This document shows positions 28,025-40,551 of a stretch of 64,000 nucleotides of DNA, piece by piece. The stretch's first letter is position 1, and the number at the start of each line of letters is the position of its first letter. Source of the stretch: Ramlibacter rhizophilus (lineage in GTDB: Bacteria > Pseudomonadota > Gammaproteobacteria > Burkholderiales > Burkholderiaceae_C); assembly GCF_004681965.1 (NCBI RefSeq), contig NZ_SMLL01000008.1, positions 246,029-310,028 on the forward strand, written 5' to 3'. Position numbers and translations under genes: made by a program. The notes beneath the pieces are model-generated. The model ran no database searches. It had not been told where the DNA came from and saw only the letters and a list, made by a program, of their open reading frames with translations.

Positions 28025-30148
28025 TTGCTGCGCGCATCGACCTCGCTGCCGCTCGTATGCCTGCTGTGGGCACTCGAAGCGGCGGCCCAGGACAGCACAC
28101 CCGCGCTGCCTACCGTCACCGTGACGGCCACACCCGGCGTCGAGCAATCGGTCTTCGACACGCCCGCCTCGGTGGACGTGGTGCCGGGCGAGGTGCTGCG
28201 CAACGCGCAGTGGCAGGTCAACCTCTCCGAATCGCTGGGCCGCGTGCCGGGTCTGGTGGTGCAGAACCGGCAGAACTTCGCGCAGGACCTGCAGATCTCC
28301 ATCCGCGGCTTCGGTGCGCGCTCGACCTTCGGCGTGAGGGGCCTGCGCCTCTATGCCGATGGCATCCCGGCCGCGGGGCCGGACGGCCAGGGGCAGGTCT
28401 CGCACTTCGACCTCGCCTCGGCCGAACGCATCGAGGTGCTGCGCGGGCCGTTTTCCGCGCTGTACGGGAATGCGTCCGGCGGCGTCATCAGCATCTTCAC
28501 GGAAGACGGCGGCCCCGACACGGTGGCCGAGGTGTCCACCGCCTTCGGAGACAACGGGGCGCGCCGCCTCACGACCCAGATCGGCGGCGCGGCGCAGGAC
28601 TGGCGCTATCGCCTGAGCGCCACGCGCTTCGAGACTGACGGATTGCGCGAGCACAGCGCTGCACAACGCAGCAGCCTCAACGGCAAGCTCACGCACGATG
28701 CGGGCGGCGGCACCCGACTGACGCTGGTGTTCAACCACCTGCAGATGCCCGGCACGCAGGACCCGCTGGGCCTCACGCGCGCCCAGTGGGAGGCCGAGCC
28801 CCGCCAGGCGCAGCCCGCAGCAATCCTCTTCGACACGCGCAAGTCGGTGCGCCAGACCCAGGCCGGCGCCGTGCTGGAACACACGCTGGCGCGAGACGAC
28901 GAGCTGCGCCTGATGGCCTATGCCGGCGAGCGCGACACGCTGCAGTTCCTCGCCATCCCGGTGGCGGTTCAGGCTGCGCCTTCGCAGCCGGGCGGCGTCA
29001 TCGACCTGCTGCGGCGGTACGCGGGCCTGGACGCGCGTTGGGTCCACCGGGGCCGCGGCCCGGCCGGGCCCTACACGCTGAGCACGGGCCTGGCGCTGGA
29101 AGCCACCCGCGACCTGCGGCGCGGCTGGGAGAACTTCGATGGGGCGCAGCTGGGCGTGCGCGGTGACCTGCGCCGCGACGAAGTCAACCGCGCCTGGAGC
29201 GTCGCCCCCTACCTGCAGGGCCAGTGGGTGCTGGGCGAGCGCTGGAGCGCCTCGGCCGGCCTGCGCCACACACGCGTGCGCTTCGACTCCGAGGACCGCT
29301 TCATCCGGCCCGGCAACCCGGACGACAGTGGCGCGGTCCGCTACCGCGCCACCACGCCGGCGCTGGGGCTGGTGTTCCACGCCAGCGACCTCATCAACGC
29401 CTACATCGCCTATGGCCGCGGCTTCGAGACGCCGACGCTGAACGAACTGGCCTACCGGGCGGGCGGCAGCGCGGGCCTGAACGCGGACTTGCAGCCGGCG
29501 ATCAGCCGTCAATGGGAGCTGGGCCTGAAGGCGGCTTCGGGCGAGGACTGGAGCCTTGCGGCCGCGGTGTTCCAGGCGCGCACCAGCGAGGAGCTCGTGG
29601 TGCTGAGCAACGCCGGCGGCCGCGCCAGTTTCCAGAACGCCCCCGGGACGCTGCGCCGCGGCCTGGAGCTGGTCGGAAAGGCGCGATGGAACACGGCCTG
29701 GTCCGGCCTGCTGGCCGCCACCTGGCTGGACGCCACCTACCGCCAGCCCTTCCTCACCTGCACGGGCGCCCCCTGCTTCGTGCCCACGGCGCTGGTGGGC
29801 GCGGGGCAGCGCATGCCGGGCATTCCGCGCACCAGCCTCTACGGGGAGCTGGCCTGGCAGCATCGTCCCTGGGGCCTGGAGACGGCGCTGGAGCTGCGCC
29901 ACGTGGGCGAGGTCGCGGTGAATGACCTGAACACCGACAGCGCGCCGGCCTACTCCACGCTGGCCCTGCGGGCCACGCTGGAGCAGCGGCGCGGGCCCTG
30001 GCTCTGGCGCGAGTTCGTGCGCATCGACAACCTCACCGAGCGGCGCTACGCCGGCTCCGTCATCGTCAACGAAGGCAACCAGCGCTTCTTCGAGCCGGCG
30101 CCGGGGCGCCAGTGGGTTGTCGGCGTGAGTGCCGCCTACCGCTTCTGA
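28025..30148 (+). CDS. TonB-dependent outer-membrane receptor
   Basis: A 707-residue outer-membrane receptor/porin that imports iron chelates or other large ligands with energy from TonB-ExbB-ExbD. A signal peptide (LRASTSLPLVCLLWALEAAAQ) is followed by a plug domain: TVTVTATPG, SLGRVPGLVVQNRQNF, IRGFGARSTFGVRGLRLYADGIP, RIEVLRGPFSALYGNASGG. It then has the C-terminal beta-barrel ending VGVSAAYRF. The start is TTG at 28025 after AGGAAGGA; no in-frame ATG precedes it. The ligand is not predictable from sequence alone; a siderophore or metal chelate is likely. The downstream cysteine-cluster gene follows four bases after the stop. Confidence 0.9.
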   Translation: MLRASTSLPLVCLLWALEAAAQDSTPALPTVTVTATPGVEQSVFDTPASVDVVPGEVLRNAQWQVNLSESLGRVPGLVVQNRQNFAQDLQISIRGFGARSTFGVRGLRLYADGIPAAGPDGQGQVSHFDLASAERIEVLRGPFSALYGNASGGVISIFTEDGGPDTVAEVSTAFGDNGARRLTTQIGGAAQDWRYRLSATRFETDGLREHSAAQRSSLNGKLTHDAGGGTRLTLVFNHLQMPGTQDPLGLTRAQWEAEPRQAQPAAILFDTRKSVRQTQAGAVLEHTLARDDELRLMAYAGERDTLQFLAIPVAVQAAPSQPGGVIDLLRRYAGLDARWVHRGRGPAGPYTLSTGLALEATRDLRRGWENFDGAQLGVRGDLRRDEVNRAWSVAPYLQGQWVLGERWSASAGLRHTRVRFDSEDRFIRPGNPDDSGAVRYRATTPALGLVFHASDLINAYIAYGRGFETPTLNELAYRAGGSAGLNADLQPAISRQWELGLKAASGEDWSLAAAVFQARTSEELVVLSNAGGRASFQNAPGTLRRGLELVGKARWNTAWSGLLAATWLDATYRQPFLTCTGAPCFVPTALVGAGQRMPGIPRTSLYGELAWQHRPWGLETALELRHVGEVAVNDLNTDSAPAYSTLALRATLEQRRGPWLWREFVRIDNLTERRYAGSVIVNEGNQRFFEPAPGRQWVVGVSAAYRF

Positions 30149-30151
30149 TCC

Positions 30152-30484
30152 GTGAGCGCCGAGACCCTTCACCCCTGCCTGCGCTGCGGCGCCTGCTGCG
30201 CGAGCTTCCGCGTGGACTTCTCCACCTGGGAGCTGGACGAGCGCGGCGGAAGCGTTCCCGCGGGCCTGGCGGTGCCGCTGACCGAGGACCTGTGCCGCAT
30301 GCGCGGCACCGACCACCTGCCCGCGCGCTGCGCCGCGCTCACCGGGACGGTGGGGCAGCGCGCTGCCTGCGGCATCTACGAGTGGCGGCCCTCGCCCTGC
30401 CGGGAGTTCGAGGCCGGCAGCGAGGCCTGCGCACAGGCGCGCCGGCGACACGGACTGCCGCCGGAGATCGACACGGATTTTTAG
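30152..30484 (+). CDS. YkgJ-family cysteine-cluster protein
   Basis: A 110-residue protein with a Cys cluster near the start (CLRCGACC, residues about 9-16) and further cysteines at LCRMRG, RCAALTG, ACGIYEWRPSPC and EAC. This is the YkgJ family, whose members probably bind zinc or an iron-sulfur cluster. GTG start at 30152, four bases after the TonB receptor stop, so likely one transcript. Ends just before kynU. Function unknown; a link to iron uptake is only context. Confidence 0.85.
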   Translation: MSAETLHPCLRCGACCASFRVDFSTWELDERGGSVPAGLAVPLTEDLCRMRGTDHLPARCAALTGTVGQRAACGIYEWRPSPCREFEAGSEACAQARRRHGLPPEIDTDF

Positions 30485-30541
30485 CGCGCTGTTGGATCGA
30501 ACCGACACCACGCCCCCTCGAGGCGCATAACACTGCGCGCC

Positions 30542-31825
30542 ATGATGGCGACCCTGAACGACTGCCGCGAGCGCGACGCCCAGGACCCCCTGCGTGCGCT
30601 GCGTGAGCACTTCATGCTGCCCGAGGGCTTGGTGTACCTCGACGGCAATTCCCTGGGCGTGCTCCCGCGCGCCGCACCCGCGCGCATGGCCCAGGCCGTC
30701 GGCGAAGAATGGGGCCGCGGCCTCATCGGCAGCTGGAACGAGGCCGGCTGGTACGCGCTGCCCACGCGCGTGGGCGACAAGATCGGGCGGCTGGTCGGCG
30801 CCGCACCGGGCGAGGTGGTGACCACCGACAGCACCTCGGTGAACCTGTTCAAGGTGCTGAGCGCGGCGCTGTCCATGGTGGCGCAGGACGCGCCCGGGCG
30901 CCGCGTGATCGTGAGCGAGCGCGACAACTTCCCCACCGACCTCTACATTGCCGAGGCCCTGTGCCGCGAGCGCGGCTTCACGCTGCGCCTGGTGGACGAG
31001 CCCGATGCGCTCGCAGACGCGCTGCAGCCCGACGTGGCCCTCCTGATGCTCACGCAGGTGAACTACCGCACCGGCGCGCTGCACGACATGGCGCAGCTCT
31101 CGGCCCAGGCCCATGCCTGCGGTGCCCTCGCCGTCTGGGACCTGGCCCACAGCGCCGGCGCGGTGCCGGTGGACCTGCACGCGGGCGGTGCCGACTTCGC
31201 GGTGGGCTGCGGCTACAAGTACCTCAACGGCGGCCCCGGCGCGCCCGCCTTCGTGTGGGTGCACCCGCGCCACGTGGACCGCTTCTGGCAGCCGCTGGCG
31301 GGCTGGTGGAGCCACGCCGCGCCCTTCGAGTTCACGCCGGGCTACCAGCCCGCGGCCGGTATCGCGCGCTACCTGTGCGGCACGCCGCCGGTGCTGAGCC
31401 TCACGGCGCTGGAGTGCGGCGTGGACACGGTGCTGGCCGCCGAGCCGCTGGGCGGCATGGCGGCGCTGCGCGAGAAGTCGCTCGCGCTCACCGACCTCTT
31501 CATCGCGCTGGTCGAGTCGCGCTGCGCCGGCCACGGCCTGTCGCTGGTGACGCCCCGCGAGCACGCGCGGCGCGGCTCGCAGGTGTGCCTCGCCCGGGCC
31601 GAAGGAGCCTACGCCATCGTGCAGGCGCTGATCGCGCGCGGCGTGGTGGGCGACTTCCGCGCGGGCGATGCGGCGCGCGGGCGCGAGGACATCCTGCGCT
31701 TCGGCTTCACGCCCCTGTACCTCGGCTTCGAGGACGTATGGCAGGCGGTGGAGCAGCTGGTGCAGGTGCTGGAGACCGGCGAGTGGCGCCGGCCCGATTT
31801 CAACCGGAAACAGGCGGTGACCTGA
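30542..31825 (+). CDS. kynU: Kynureninase
   Basis: PLP enzyme that cleaves kynurenine to anthranilate and alanine in tryptophan catabolism. 427 residues. Signatures include [80 protein letters not shown] (the PLP lysine lies in YKYLNGGPG) and [20 protein letters not shown]. Its stop overlaps the kynA ATG by one base, so the two are coupled. Either of two adjacent ATGs (MMAT) can be the start. Confidence 0.94.
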   Translation: MMATLNDCRERDAQDPLRALREHFMLPEGLVYLDGNSLGVLPRAAPARMAQAVGEEWGRGLIGSWNEAGWYALPTRVGDKIGRLVGAAPGEVVTTDSTSVNLFKVLSAALSMVAQDAPGRRVIVSERDNFPTDLYIAEALCRERGFTLRLVDEPDALADALQPDVALLMLTQVNYRTGALHDMAQLSAQAHACGALAVWDLAHSAGAVPVDLHAGGADFAVGCGYKYLNGGPGAPAFVWVHPRHVDRFWQPLAGWWSHAAPFEFTPGYQPAAGIARYLCGTPPVLSLTALECGVDTVLAAEPLGGMAALREKSLALTDLFIALVESRCAGHGLSLVTPREHARRGSQVCLARAEGAYAIVQALIARGVVGDFRAGDAARGREDILRFGFTPLYLGFEDVWQAVEQLVQVLETGEWRRPDFNRKQAVT

Positions 31826-32676
31826 TGACCCAGCCCCCCCGCAAGCCCGAAGACATCGTGCGCGACGAAGGCGCACAGCTGGACTACAGCCAGTCCATGA
31901 GCTATGGCGACTACCTGCAGCTGGACGCCATCCTCGGGGCGCAGAAGCCGCTCTCGCCCGACCACAACGAGATGCTGTTCATCATCCAGCACCAGACCAG
32001 CGAGCTGTGGATGAAGCTGATGCTGCACGAGCTGCACGCGGCGATCGAATGCGTGGCCAAGGACCAGCTGGGCAGCGCCTTCAAGATGCTGGCGCGCGTC
32101 TCGCGCATCATGGAGCAGCTGGTCCACGCCTGGGACGTGCTGGCCACCATGACGCCGCCCGAGTACAGCGCGATCCGCCCCTACCTCGCGAACTCCAGCG
32201 GCTTCCAGAGCGCGCAGTACCGCTGCATCGAGTTCGCGCTGGGGAACAAGAACGCGGCCATGCTCAAGCCGCACGCGCACCGGCCGCAGCTGCTGGCGCA
32301 GGTGCAGGCGGCCTACGAGGCGCCTTCGCTGTACGACGAGTCGCTGCGCCTGCTGGCGCGGCGCGGGCTGCCGGTGCCGGCAAGCCACACCGAGCGGGAC
32401 TGGACCGCGCCCTACGTGGAAAGCACGCAGGTCGAACAGGCCTGGCTGGTGGTGTACCGCGACCCGCAGGCCTGGTGGGACCTGTACCAGCTCGGCGAGG
32501 AGCTCACCGACCTGGAGGACGCCTTCCGCCTCTGGCGCTTCCGGCACGTGACCACGGTGGAGCGCGTGATCGGCTTCAAGCGCGGCACGGGCGGCACGGG
32601 CGGCGTGAGCTACCTGCGCAAGATGCTGGACGTGGTGCTGTTCCCGGAGATCTGGAAGCTGCGCACCGACCTGTAA
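31825..32676 (+). CDS. kynA: Tryptophan 2,3-dioxygenase
   Basis: Heme enzyme opening the indole ring of tryptophan to N-formylkynurenine, the first step of the kynurenine pathway. 283 residues, typical length. Signatures are [66 protein letters not shown], and [29 protein letters not shown]; the heme-ligand histidine is in FRHVTTVER. It completes a two-gene tryptophan module (kynU-kynA). The formamidase kynB, needed between them, was not found in the window. Confidence 0.95.
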   Translation: MTQPPRKPEDIVRDEGAQLDYSQSMSYGDYLQLDAILGAQKPLSPDHNEMLFIIQHQTSELWMKLMLHELHAAIECVAKDQLGSAFKMLARVSRIMEQLVHAWDVLATMTPPEYSAIRPYLANSSGFQSAQYRCIEFALGNKNAAMLKPHAHRPQLLAQVQAAYEAPSLYDESLRLLARRGLPVPASHTERDWTAPYVESTQVEQAWLVVYRDPQAWWDLYQLGEELTDLEDAFRLWRFRHVTTVERVIGFKRGTGGTGGVSYLRKMLDVVLFPEIWKLRTDL

Positions 32677-32697
32677 GACCTCGGAGGGTGCTGAAGC

Positions 32698-32718
32698 GGA
32701 ATCGTTTCGGCCGATTCC
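32698..32718. other. Hairpin between convergent kynA and monooxygenase genes
   Basis: GGAATCG / CGATTCC with a seven-base loop. It has no clear T-run, so it may be a weak terminator or an mRNA-end stabiliser for either gene. Confidence 0.4.
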
Positions 32719-32727
32719 CTCCCGCCC

Positions 32728-33908
32728 TCACGCCGAGCCGCCGTACAGCCAGGGCAGGTCCATCACGCGCCGGCCGAGGCTGCGCAGCGCGAGGTCGCGC
32801 CCCAGGCGCAGCGGACCGCCGGCGTGGAAGAGGGTCGCGTTGCGCAGCGAGCGCCGTTGCACGCGTGCGCAGCGCTGCCAACGCTCCAGCGCATAGCGGC
32901 GCAGCGCGGCGGGCAGGTCCGCCACATCCGCCTCCACGCAGGCCAGTGCGCGCCCCAGCGCGAATGCGTCTTCCAGCGCCATGGCCGCGCCCTGCGCGAG
33001 GTAGGGCCGCATGGGATGCGCCGCATCGCCCAGCAGCGCAACGCGCCCGCGCGCCATCTCCTGCGGCCCCGCGACCGGGGGGCGATCGTGCAGCACCCAC
33101 AGGCCCCAGGACGGCACGCGCTCGACCAGCTCGCGCAGGGGCGCGCACACCGCCGGCAAGCCGGCCTTCAGGCGCGCGGCGGCGGCGGGATGGTCCCAGC
33201 CCCAGCGCTCGCCCGCGCGGGGCGATTCCTCCAGGAAGAAGACGATGTTGAGCATGTCGCCGCCCCGCACGGGGTAGCTCACGGCGTGCAGCCGGGGGCC
33301 CAGCCAGGCCGTCACCTCCGCCACGCGCCAGCGCGGTGGCAGCTCGGACATGGGCACCAGCCCGCGGTAGGCGACGTGGTCCGAAGGCGTGGGCGGCGCG
33401 TCGCCGAGCAGCTGGCGGCGCAGCCCGCTCCAGAGGCCGTCGGCGGCGACCAGCGCATCGCCTTCCGGCGAGGCTGCGGCATCGAGGTCCAGGCCCACCG
33501 CGGTGTCCGACTCGATGAAGGCGCGCACGCGCTGGCCGGTGTGCGTGCGCACCCCCGCGGCCTGCGCGGCCTGCTGCAGGAGGCCATGCAGCTCGGCGCG
33601 GTGGATGGTGAGATAGGGCGCGCCGTAGCGCGCCTCGGCTTCGCGTCCGAGCGGCAGCACGCCCAGCTCGTGGCCGCCCTGCGCGTCGCGCGCGACCACG
33701 CGCTCGGGCGCGCAGCCCTGCAAGAGGGCGGCCGGCAGCAGGTCCCAGGCGCGCAGCAGGCGCGTGGCGTTGGGGCCGAGCTGGATGCCCGCGCCCACCT
33801 CGCCGAGCTGGGCCGATTGTTCGAACACGTGCGCCAACCAGCCGGCGCGTGTGGCCGCCAGCGCAGCGGCCAGGCCGCCGATGCCGGCGCCGGCCACCAG
33901 CAGCTGGC

Positions 33909-33912
<4 letters not shown>
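32728..33912 (-). CDS. FAD-dependent aromatic monooxygenase (salicylate/3-hydroxybenzoate hydroxylase type)
   Basis: A 394-residue flavoprotein monooxygenase of the class A group. The FAD motif [12 protein letters not shown] is at the N-terminus, [24 protein letters not shown] follows, and the DG/GD motifs are [17 protein letters not shown] and [31 protein letters not shown]. This signature is shared by salicylate, 3-hydroxybenzoate 6-, and related hydroxylases, so it probably hydroxylates a phenolic ring using NAD(P)H and O2; the substrate is not determined. It starts at GTG 33912 and overlaps the acnA stop by four bases, so it is coupled to aconitase, which is unusual. Confidence 0.86.
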
Positions 33913-36779
<2,867 letters not shown>

Positions 36780-36859
36780 TCCTGGGCTTCCTCTCTCGAA
36801 ACGGCCCATTTTGCCGCCGTTCAGCGTCCGGCGGGACGGTCGCGCAGGTGACGGCTCGC

Positions 36860-37945
36860 TTACCCGTGCTGGGCCTCGAAGTCCCTCATGTAGGCCACCA
36901 GCGCCTGCACGCCCTCGATCGACATCGCGTTGTAGAGCGAAGCGCGCATGCCGCCGACCGAGCGGTGCCCCTTGAGCCCCACCAGCCCGCGGGCCTGCGC
37001 GCCCTGCAGGAAGGCAGCGTCGAGCGCCGCGTCCTTGAGCCAGAAGGGCACGTTCATCAGCGAGCGCGCCTCGCGCTGGATGGGGTTGCTGTAGAAGCCG
37101 CTTTTGTCCAGGAAGTCGTACAGGACCGCCGCCTTGGCGCGGTTGTGCGCTTCCATGGCCGCCAGCCCGCCCAGCGACTTCACGTGCTTGAAGACCAGCC
37201 CGGCGATGTAGATCGCGTAGGTGGGCGGGGTGTTGTACATGGAGTCGGCCGCGGCCTGGATCTTGTAGTCGAAGACCGAAGGCGTGATGGGCATCGCGTG
37301 GCCGATCAGGTCTTCGCGCACGATGACGACCGTCAGGCCCGAGGGACCCATGTTCTTCTGCGCGCCGGCGTAGATGAGGCCATGGCGCGCCACGTCCACC
37401 GGGCGCGAGAGGATGTTGGAGGACATGTCCGCCACCAGGGGCACGTCGCCCGTCTGCGGCGTCCAGAAGAATTCCACGCCGCCGATGGTTTCGTTGGCGC
37501 AGTAGTGGACATAGGCGGCCTTCGGGTCGAGCTGCCACTCGGCCTGCGCCGGCACGCGGGTGTAGCGCCCGCCCTCCTCGCTGGAGGCGGCGATGCGCAC
37601 CTCGCCGAAATGCGCCGCCTCCTTGGCGGACTTCTTCGACCAGTCGCCGGTCACCACGTAGTCGGCCCGGCCGGTGCGGCCGATGAGGTTCATGGGCACG
37701 ATGGCGTTCTGCCCGATGGCGCCGCCCTGCAGGAACAGTACCTTGTAGCCGGCCGGGATGCCCATCAGCTCGCACAGCAGGCTTTCGGCCTCGGCATGGA
37801 TGGACATGAACTCCTTGCCCCGGTGGCTCATCTCCATGACCGACATGCCGCTGCCGTGCCAGTCGAGCATTTCCTCGGCGGCCTGGCGGAGCACGGCTTC
37901 GGGCAGGGTCGCCGGGCCGGGGCTGAAGTTGAAGACGCGGGTCAT
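36860..37945 (-). CDS. serC: Phosphoserine aminotransferase
   Basis: PLP enzyme in serine and pyridoxal-phosphate synthesis, converting 3-phosphohydroxypyruvate to phosphoserine. 361 residues. Motifs: [44 protein letters not shown], then [24 protein letters not shown] (PLP lysine in QKN). In related species serC commonly sits between gyrA and pheA; here it is near acnA and gyrA-pheA are separated by only 70 bases elsewhere in this window. Confidence 0.96.
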   Translation of the reverse strand: MTRVFNFSPGPATLPEAVLRQAAEEMLDWHGSGMSVMEMSHRGKEFMSIHAEAESLLCELMGIPAGYKVLFLQGGAIGQNAIVPMNLIGRTGRADYVVTGDWSKKSAKEAAHFGEVRIAASSEEGGRYTRVPAQAEWQLDPKAAYVHYCANETIGGVEFFWTPQTGDVPLVADMSSNILSRPVDVARHGLIYAGAQKNMGPSGLTVVIVREDLIGHAMPITPSVFDYKIQAAADSMYNTPPTYAIYIAGLVFKHVKSLGGLAAMEAHNRAKAAVLYDFLDKSGFYSNPIQREARSLMNVPFWLKDAALDAAFLQGAQARGLVGLKGHRSVGGMRASLYNAMSIEGVQALVAYMRDFEAQHG

Positions 37946-38008
37946 GGGCGGGCTTTCTCGGGCGCGCAGCGCGAAGGGCTGTGAAGAAAGGGCGAAAGCA
38001 TACCTGCA

Positions 38009-38034
38009 AGCCCCGGCCTTCTTTCGCCGGGGCT
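38009..38034. other. GC-rich hairpin at the 3' end of the membrane-protein gene
   Basis: AGCCCCGGC (38009-38017) pairs with its complement (38026-38034), nine pairs with an eight-base loop. It overlaps the end of the neighbouring minus-strand gene and lacks a T-run. Confidence 0.5.
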
Positions 38035-38441
38035 CAGGCGGCGAGCGGGCGCGCACGGCGGGCGCGAAGACCGAGCCACTGCAGCTCGGCCAGCACGATG
38101 ACGGTCAGTGCCTGCGCGAGCACCCAGGCCTGTCCCCAGGCGTTCGGCGCCAGCACGCCAGCGGCCAGGAGGCCGATGCAGGCCACCCCCCAGGCCGCGT
38201 TGCCCGCGACGAAGAGCGTCACCCAGCCGGTGGGCACGGGCTGGCGGCTCGCTACCCAGGCCGCGAGCGCCGCGTAGCCGAGCAGGAAGGCGCCCGTGGA
38301 GGCCAGCAGGGGGCCAGGCAGAGCGAGCGCCTCGGCGAGCCGGCTGGTCAAGCCCAGCTGCAAGGCGCCCGTGGCCAGGCACGCGGCGGCATCGACGAGC
38401 AGCACCTGGCGCAGGAAGCGGGGAGAAGCGAAGACGGACAT
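38034..38441 (-). CDS. Four-helix integral membrane protein, unknown function
   Basis: A 135-residue protein with about four hydrophobic segments ([87 protein letters not shown]) and a basic tail ([10 protein letters not shown]). No family assigned. It faces a divergent XRE regulator across 117 bases that contain a perfect palindrome, so it is the likely regulated target of that regulator. Confidence 0.75.
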   Translation of the reverse strand: MSVFASPRFLRQVLLVDAAACLATGALQLGLTSRLAEALALPGPLLASTGAFLLGYAALAAWVASRQPVPTGWVTLFVAGNAAWGVACIGLLAAGVLAPNAWGQAWVLAQALTVIVLAELQWLGLRARRARPLAA

Positions 38442-38504
38442 GAGAACCTCCAGGAATCGGGTTGAACACGAGGCTCGGATGCTCGGCGCGCGCAGAGGGC
38501 CGGT

Positions 38505-38525
38505 CCATGACCTCGCAGGTCATGG
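38505..38525. promoter_or_regulatory. Perfect operator-like palindrome between divergent genes
   Basis: CCATGACCT and AGGTCATGG are exact reverse complements separated by CGC, 34 bases before the XRE regulator ATG and 63 bases before the membrane-protein ATG. The size and placement suit autoregulation and control of the divergent neighbour. Confidence 0.65.
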
Positions 38526-38558
38526 CGGCGCCACACCTGCGCGCGCCAGAATCCGGCC

Positions 38559-39365
38559 ATGGACGCCGCCCACGCCTCCCGCCAGACACCCCGCCCCCTG
38601 GGCGAGCACCTGCGCCGCTGGCGCCAGCAGCGGCGCCTCAGCCAGCTTCAACTGTCCGAAGAGGCGGAAATCTCCACCCGGCACCTGAGCTGCCTGGAGA
38701 CAGGTCGGGCCATGCCCAGCCGCGACATGGTGCTGCGCCTGGCCGAACGCCTGCAGGTCCCCCTGCGCGAGCGCAACGCCTTGCTGGTGGCGGCCGGCTA
38801 TGCGCCCATGTACCGCGAACGCAGGCTGGACGATCCGGCGCTCGCCGCCGCGCGGCAGGCCGTGGAGCTGATCCTGAAAAGCCATGAGCCCTGGCCGGCC
38901 CTGGCACTGGACCGGCACTGGAACATCGTGGCCGCCAACCGCGGCGTGGCGCCGCTGCTGCAGGGCGCCTCGGCCGCGCTTCTCACGCCGCCGGTGAACG
39001 TAGCGCGCCTGAGCCTGCACCCCGAGGGCGTGGCGCCGCGCATCGTGAACCTGGGGCAGTGGCGCGAGCACCTCCTCGCGCGACTGCAGCAGCAGATCCA
39101 GGCGACGGCGGACCCGGTGTTGCAGTCGCTGCGAGAGGAACTGCTCGCGTACCCGCAGCCGCCCTCCCCCACCGGCGAGCTGGAGGGTGCACTCGCGGGG
39201 GTGGTCGTGCCCCTTCAGTTCGCCGTGGAGGACCGCACGCTGAGCTTCATCAGCACGACCACGGTCTTCGGCAGCCCGGTGGACATCACCCTGCAGGAAC
39301 TGGCGCTGGAGACCTTCCTGCCGGCCGACGAGGCGACGGCGGAATTCCTGCGCGGCCGGCCCTAG
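38559..39365 (+). CDS. XRE-family transcriptional regulator with MmyB-like domain
   Basis: A 268-residue regulator. An N-terminal helix-turn-helix (about 14-70: LGEHLRRWRQQRRLSQLQLSEEAEISTRHLSCLETGRAMPSRDMVLRLAERL) is followed by an MmyB-like ligand-binding domain that starts near residue 100 with EPWPALALDRHWNIVAANRGV, ending FLPADEATAEFLRG. Members of this class respond to fatty acids or similar ligands in some actinobacteria; here the ligand is unknown. It diverges from the four-helix membrane-protein gene with a palindrome between them. Confidence 0.9.
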   Translation: MDAAHASRQTPRPLGEHLRRWRQQRRLSQLQLSEEAEISTRHLSCLETGRAMPSRDMVLRLAERLQVPLRERNALLVAAGYAPMYRERRLDDPALAAARQAVELILKSHEPWPALALDRHWNIVAANRGVAPLLQGASAALLTPPVNVARLSLHPEGVAPRIVNLGQWREHLLARLQQQIQATADPVLQSLREELLAYPQPPSPTGELEGALAGVVVPLQFAVEDRTLSFISTTTVFGSPVDITLQELALETFLPADEATAEFLRGRP

Positions 39366-39374
39366 CCAGCCCGT

Positions 39375-40373
39375 TCAGGCGGGCGCCTGGACCGGCTCCG
39401 GCTCCGCGCGGATCTGCTGCTCGAAGGCGCGCAGGCGCTTGTACACCGACAACAGCTCGACGATGGTGCCCCAGCTGAGGACCAGGAACTGGAAGGAGCC
39501 TTCCACCCGGTCGAACGCCCGCGTGATCTGCTGCATGACACCCAGCGTGATCACGCCCGCGACCACCGTGGGCGCGAGCGCGATGAGGGGGATCAGCACC
39601 GAGAACTGCAGGTAGGACCACTTGGCCACGTCGAAGTAGAGGTAATGGAAGAAGAGACGGAAGTAGTTGCGCCGCACGTCGCTGAACAGCCGGGAAACCA
39701 CCGGCGGGCTGGCGCGCTCATGATGGTCCTCGCCATAGACCAGCTCCTTGCGGTAGGCCGCCTCGACGCGCTGGTTCTGGAACTCCAGCCCCGGCAGCTT
39801 GAAACCCACCACGGCCAGCAGCACGGTACCGAACATGGCGGACATGATCGCCACCCACACGAGTGAATGCGGCACCTCGCCCACCCACGGCAGCTCGGTC
39901 ACCTTCTCGGACAGCACCCAGAGGATGGGCAGGAAAGCCCCCAGCGTCATGATGCTGCGCATGAACTCCACGCCCAGCCCTTCCATGATGCGGGCGAAGC
40001 GCATGGTGTCCTCCTGCACGCGCTGGGCCGCGCCCTCGATGGTGCGCAGCCGCTCCCAGTGCGACATGTAGTAGTCGTTCATGGCCTGGCGCCAGCGGAA
40101 GATGTAGTGCTTGATGAAGAACTCCAGCACCACGGCGATGGAGACGTAGAGCATGGCGATGCGCAGGAACACCATCAGCTCGCCGCCGAACTCGTCCAGG
40201 GTGACGCTGCGCGGCGTCGTGAGGGCGCGCTGCACCAGGTCGTAGAAGCTGCCGAACCACTCGTTGATGCGGACGTCCAGCCCCACGCGGTACCAGGTGG
40301 CGTACAGGATGATGGCGGAGCCCAGCAGCGACCAGGACCACCAGCGGCGCGACAGGAAAAAGGACTTGAACAT
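39375..40373 (-). CDS. SbmA/BacA-like peptide-transporter-family membrane protein, short form
   Basis: A 332-residue membrane protein of the SbmA/BacA family, which imports proline-rich and other antimicrobial peptides or sustains lipid modification. Family landmarks are EGAAQRVQEDTMRFA, GFKLPGLEFQNQRVEAAYRKELVYGEDHHERASPP and NYFRLFFHYLYFDVAKWSYLQ. Compared with E. coli SbmA (406 residues), the segment of about 70 residues after the opening MFKSFF, holding the first one or two helices, is missing; the sequence jumps straight to SRRWWSWSLLGSAIILY. The truncation is at the N-terminus; the rest is intact, so it may be a natural short variant or a partly disabled copy. Confidence 0.85.
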   Translation of the reverse strand: MFKSFFLSRRWWSWSLLGSAIILYATWYRVGLDVRINEWFGSFYDLVQRALTTPRSVTLDEFGGELMVFLRIAMLYVSIAVVLEFFIKHYIFRWRQAMNDYYMSHWERLRTIEGAAQRVQEDTMRFARIMEGLGVEFMRSIMTLGAFLPILWVLSEKVTELPWVGEVPHSLVWVAIMSAMFGTVLLAVVGFKLPGLEFQNQRVEAAYRKELVYGEDHHERASPPVVSRLFSDVRRNYFRLFFHYLYFDVAKWSYLQFSVLIPLIALAPTVVAGVITLGVMQQITRAFDRVEGSFQFLVLSWGTIVELLSVYKRLRAFEQQIRAEPEPVQAPA

Positions 40374-40551
40374 GGGTGCGGCAGTTCGTAGGAGGAGGGC
40401 CGGGTCGACCGGTGAGCAGGTGCGGCATGGTAGCGGGCCGGCTGTCGGCAGGTGCCCACAGCGGCGCACGGGCCGCTCCGACGCGCGCCGCGCGGTCCAG
40501 GCTCAAAGATTCGCGGATACCGACCGCCCCACGTTGAAGGAAAACCCGACC

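Noticed and set aside
27986..31876. Open frame of 1296 codons on the minus strand
   Set aside because: It lies antisense to the TonB receptor, YkgJ-type, kynU and kynA genes, has no recognisable domain, and its Ala/Arg/Gly-rich composition is typical of GC-rich shadow frames.
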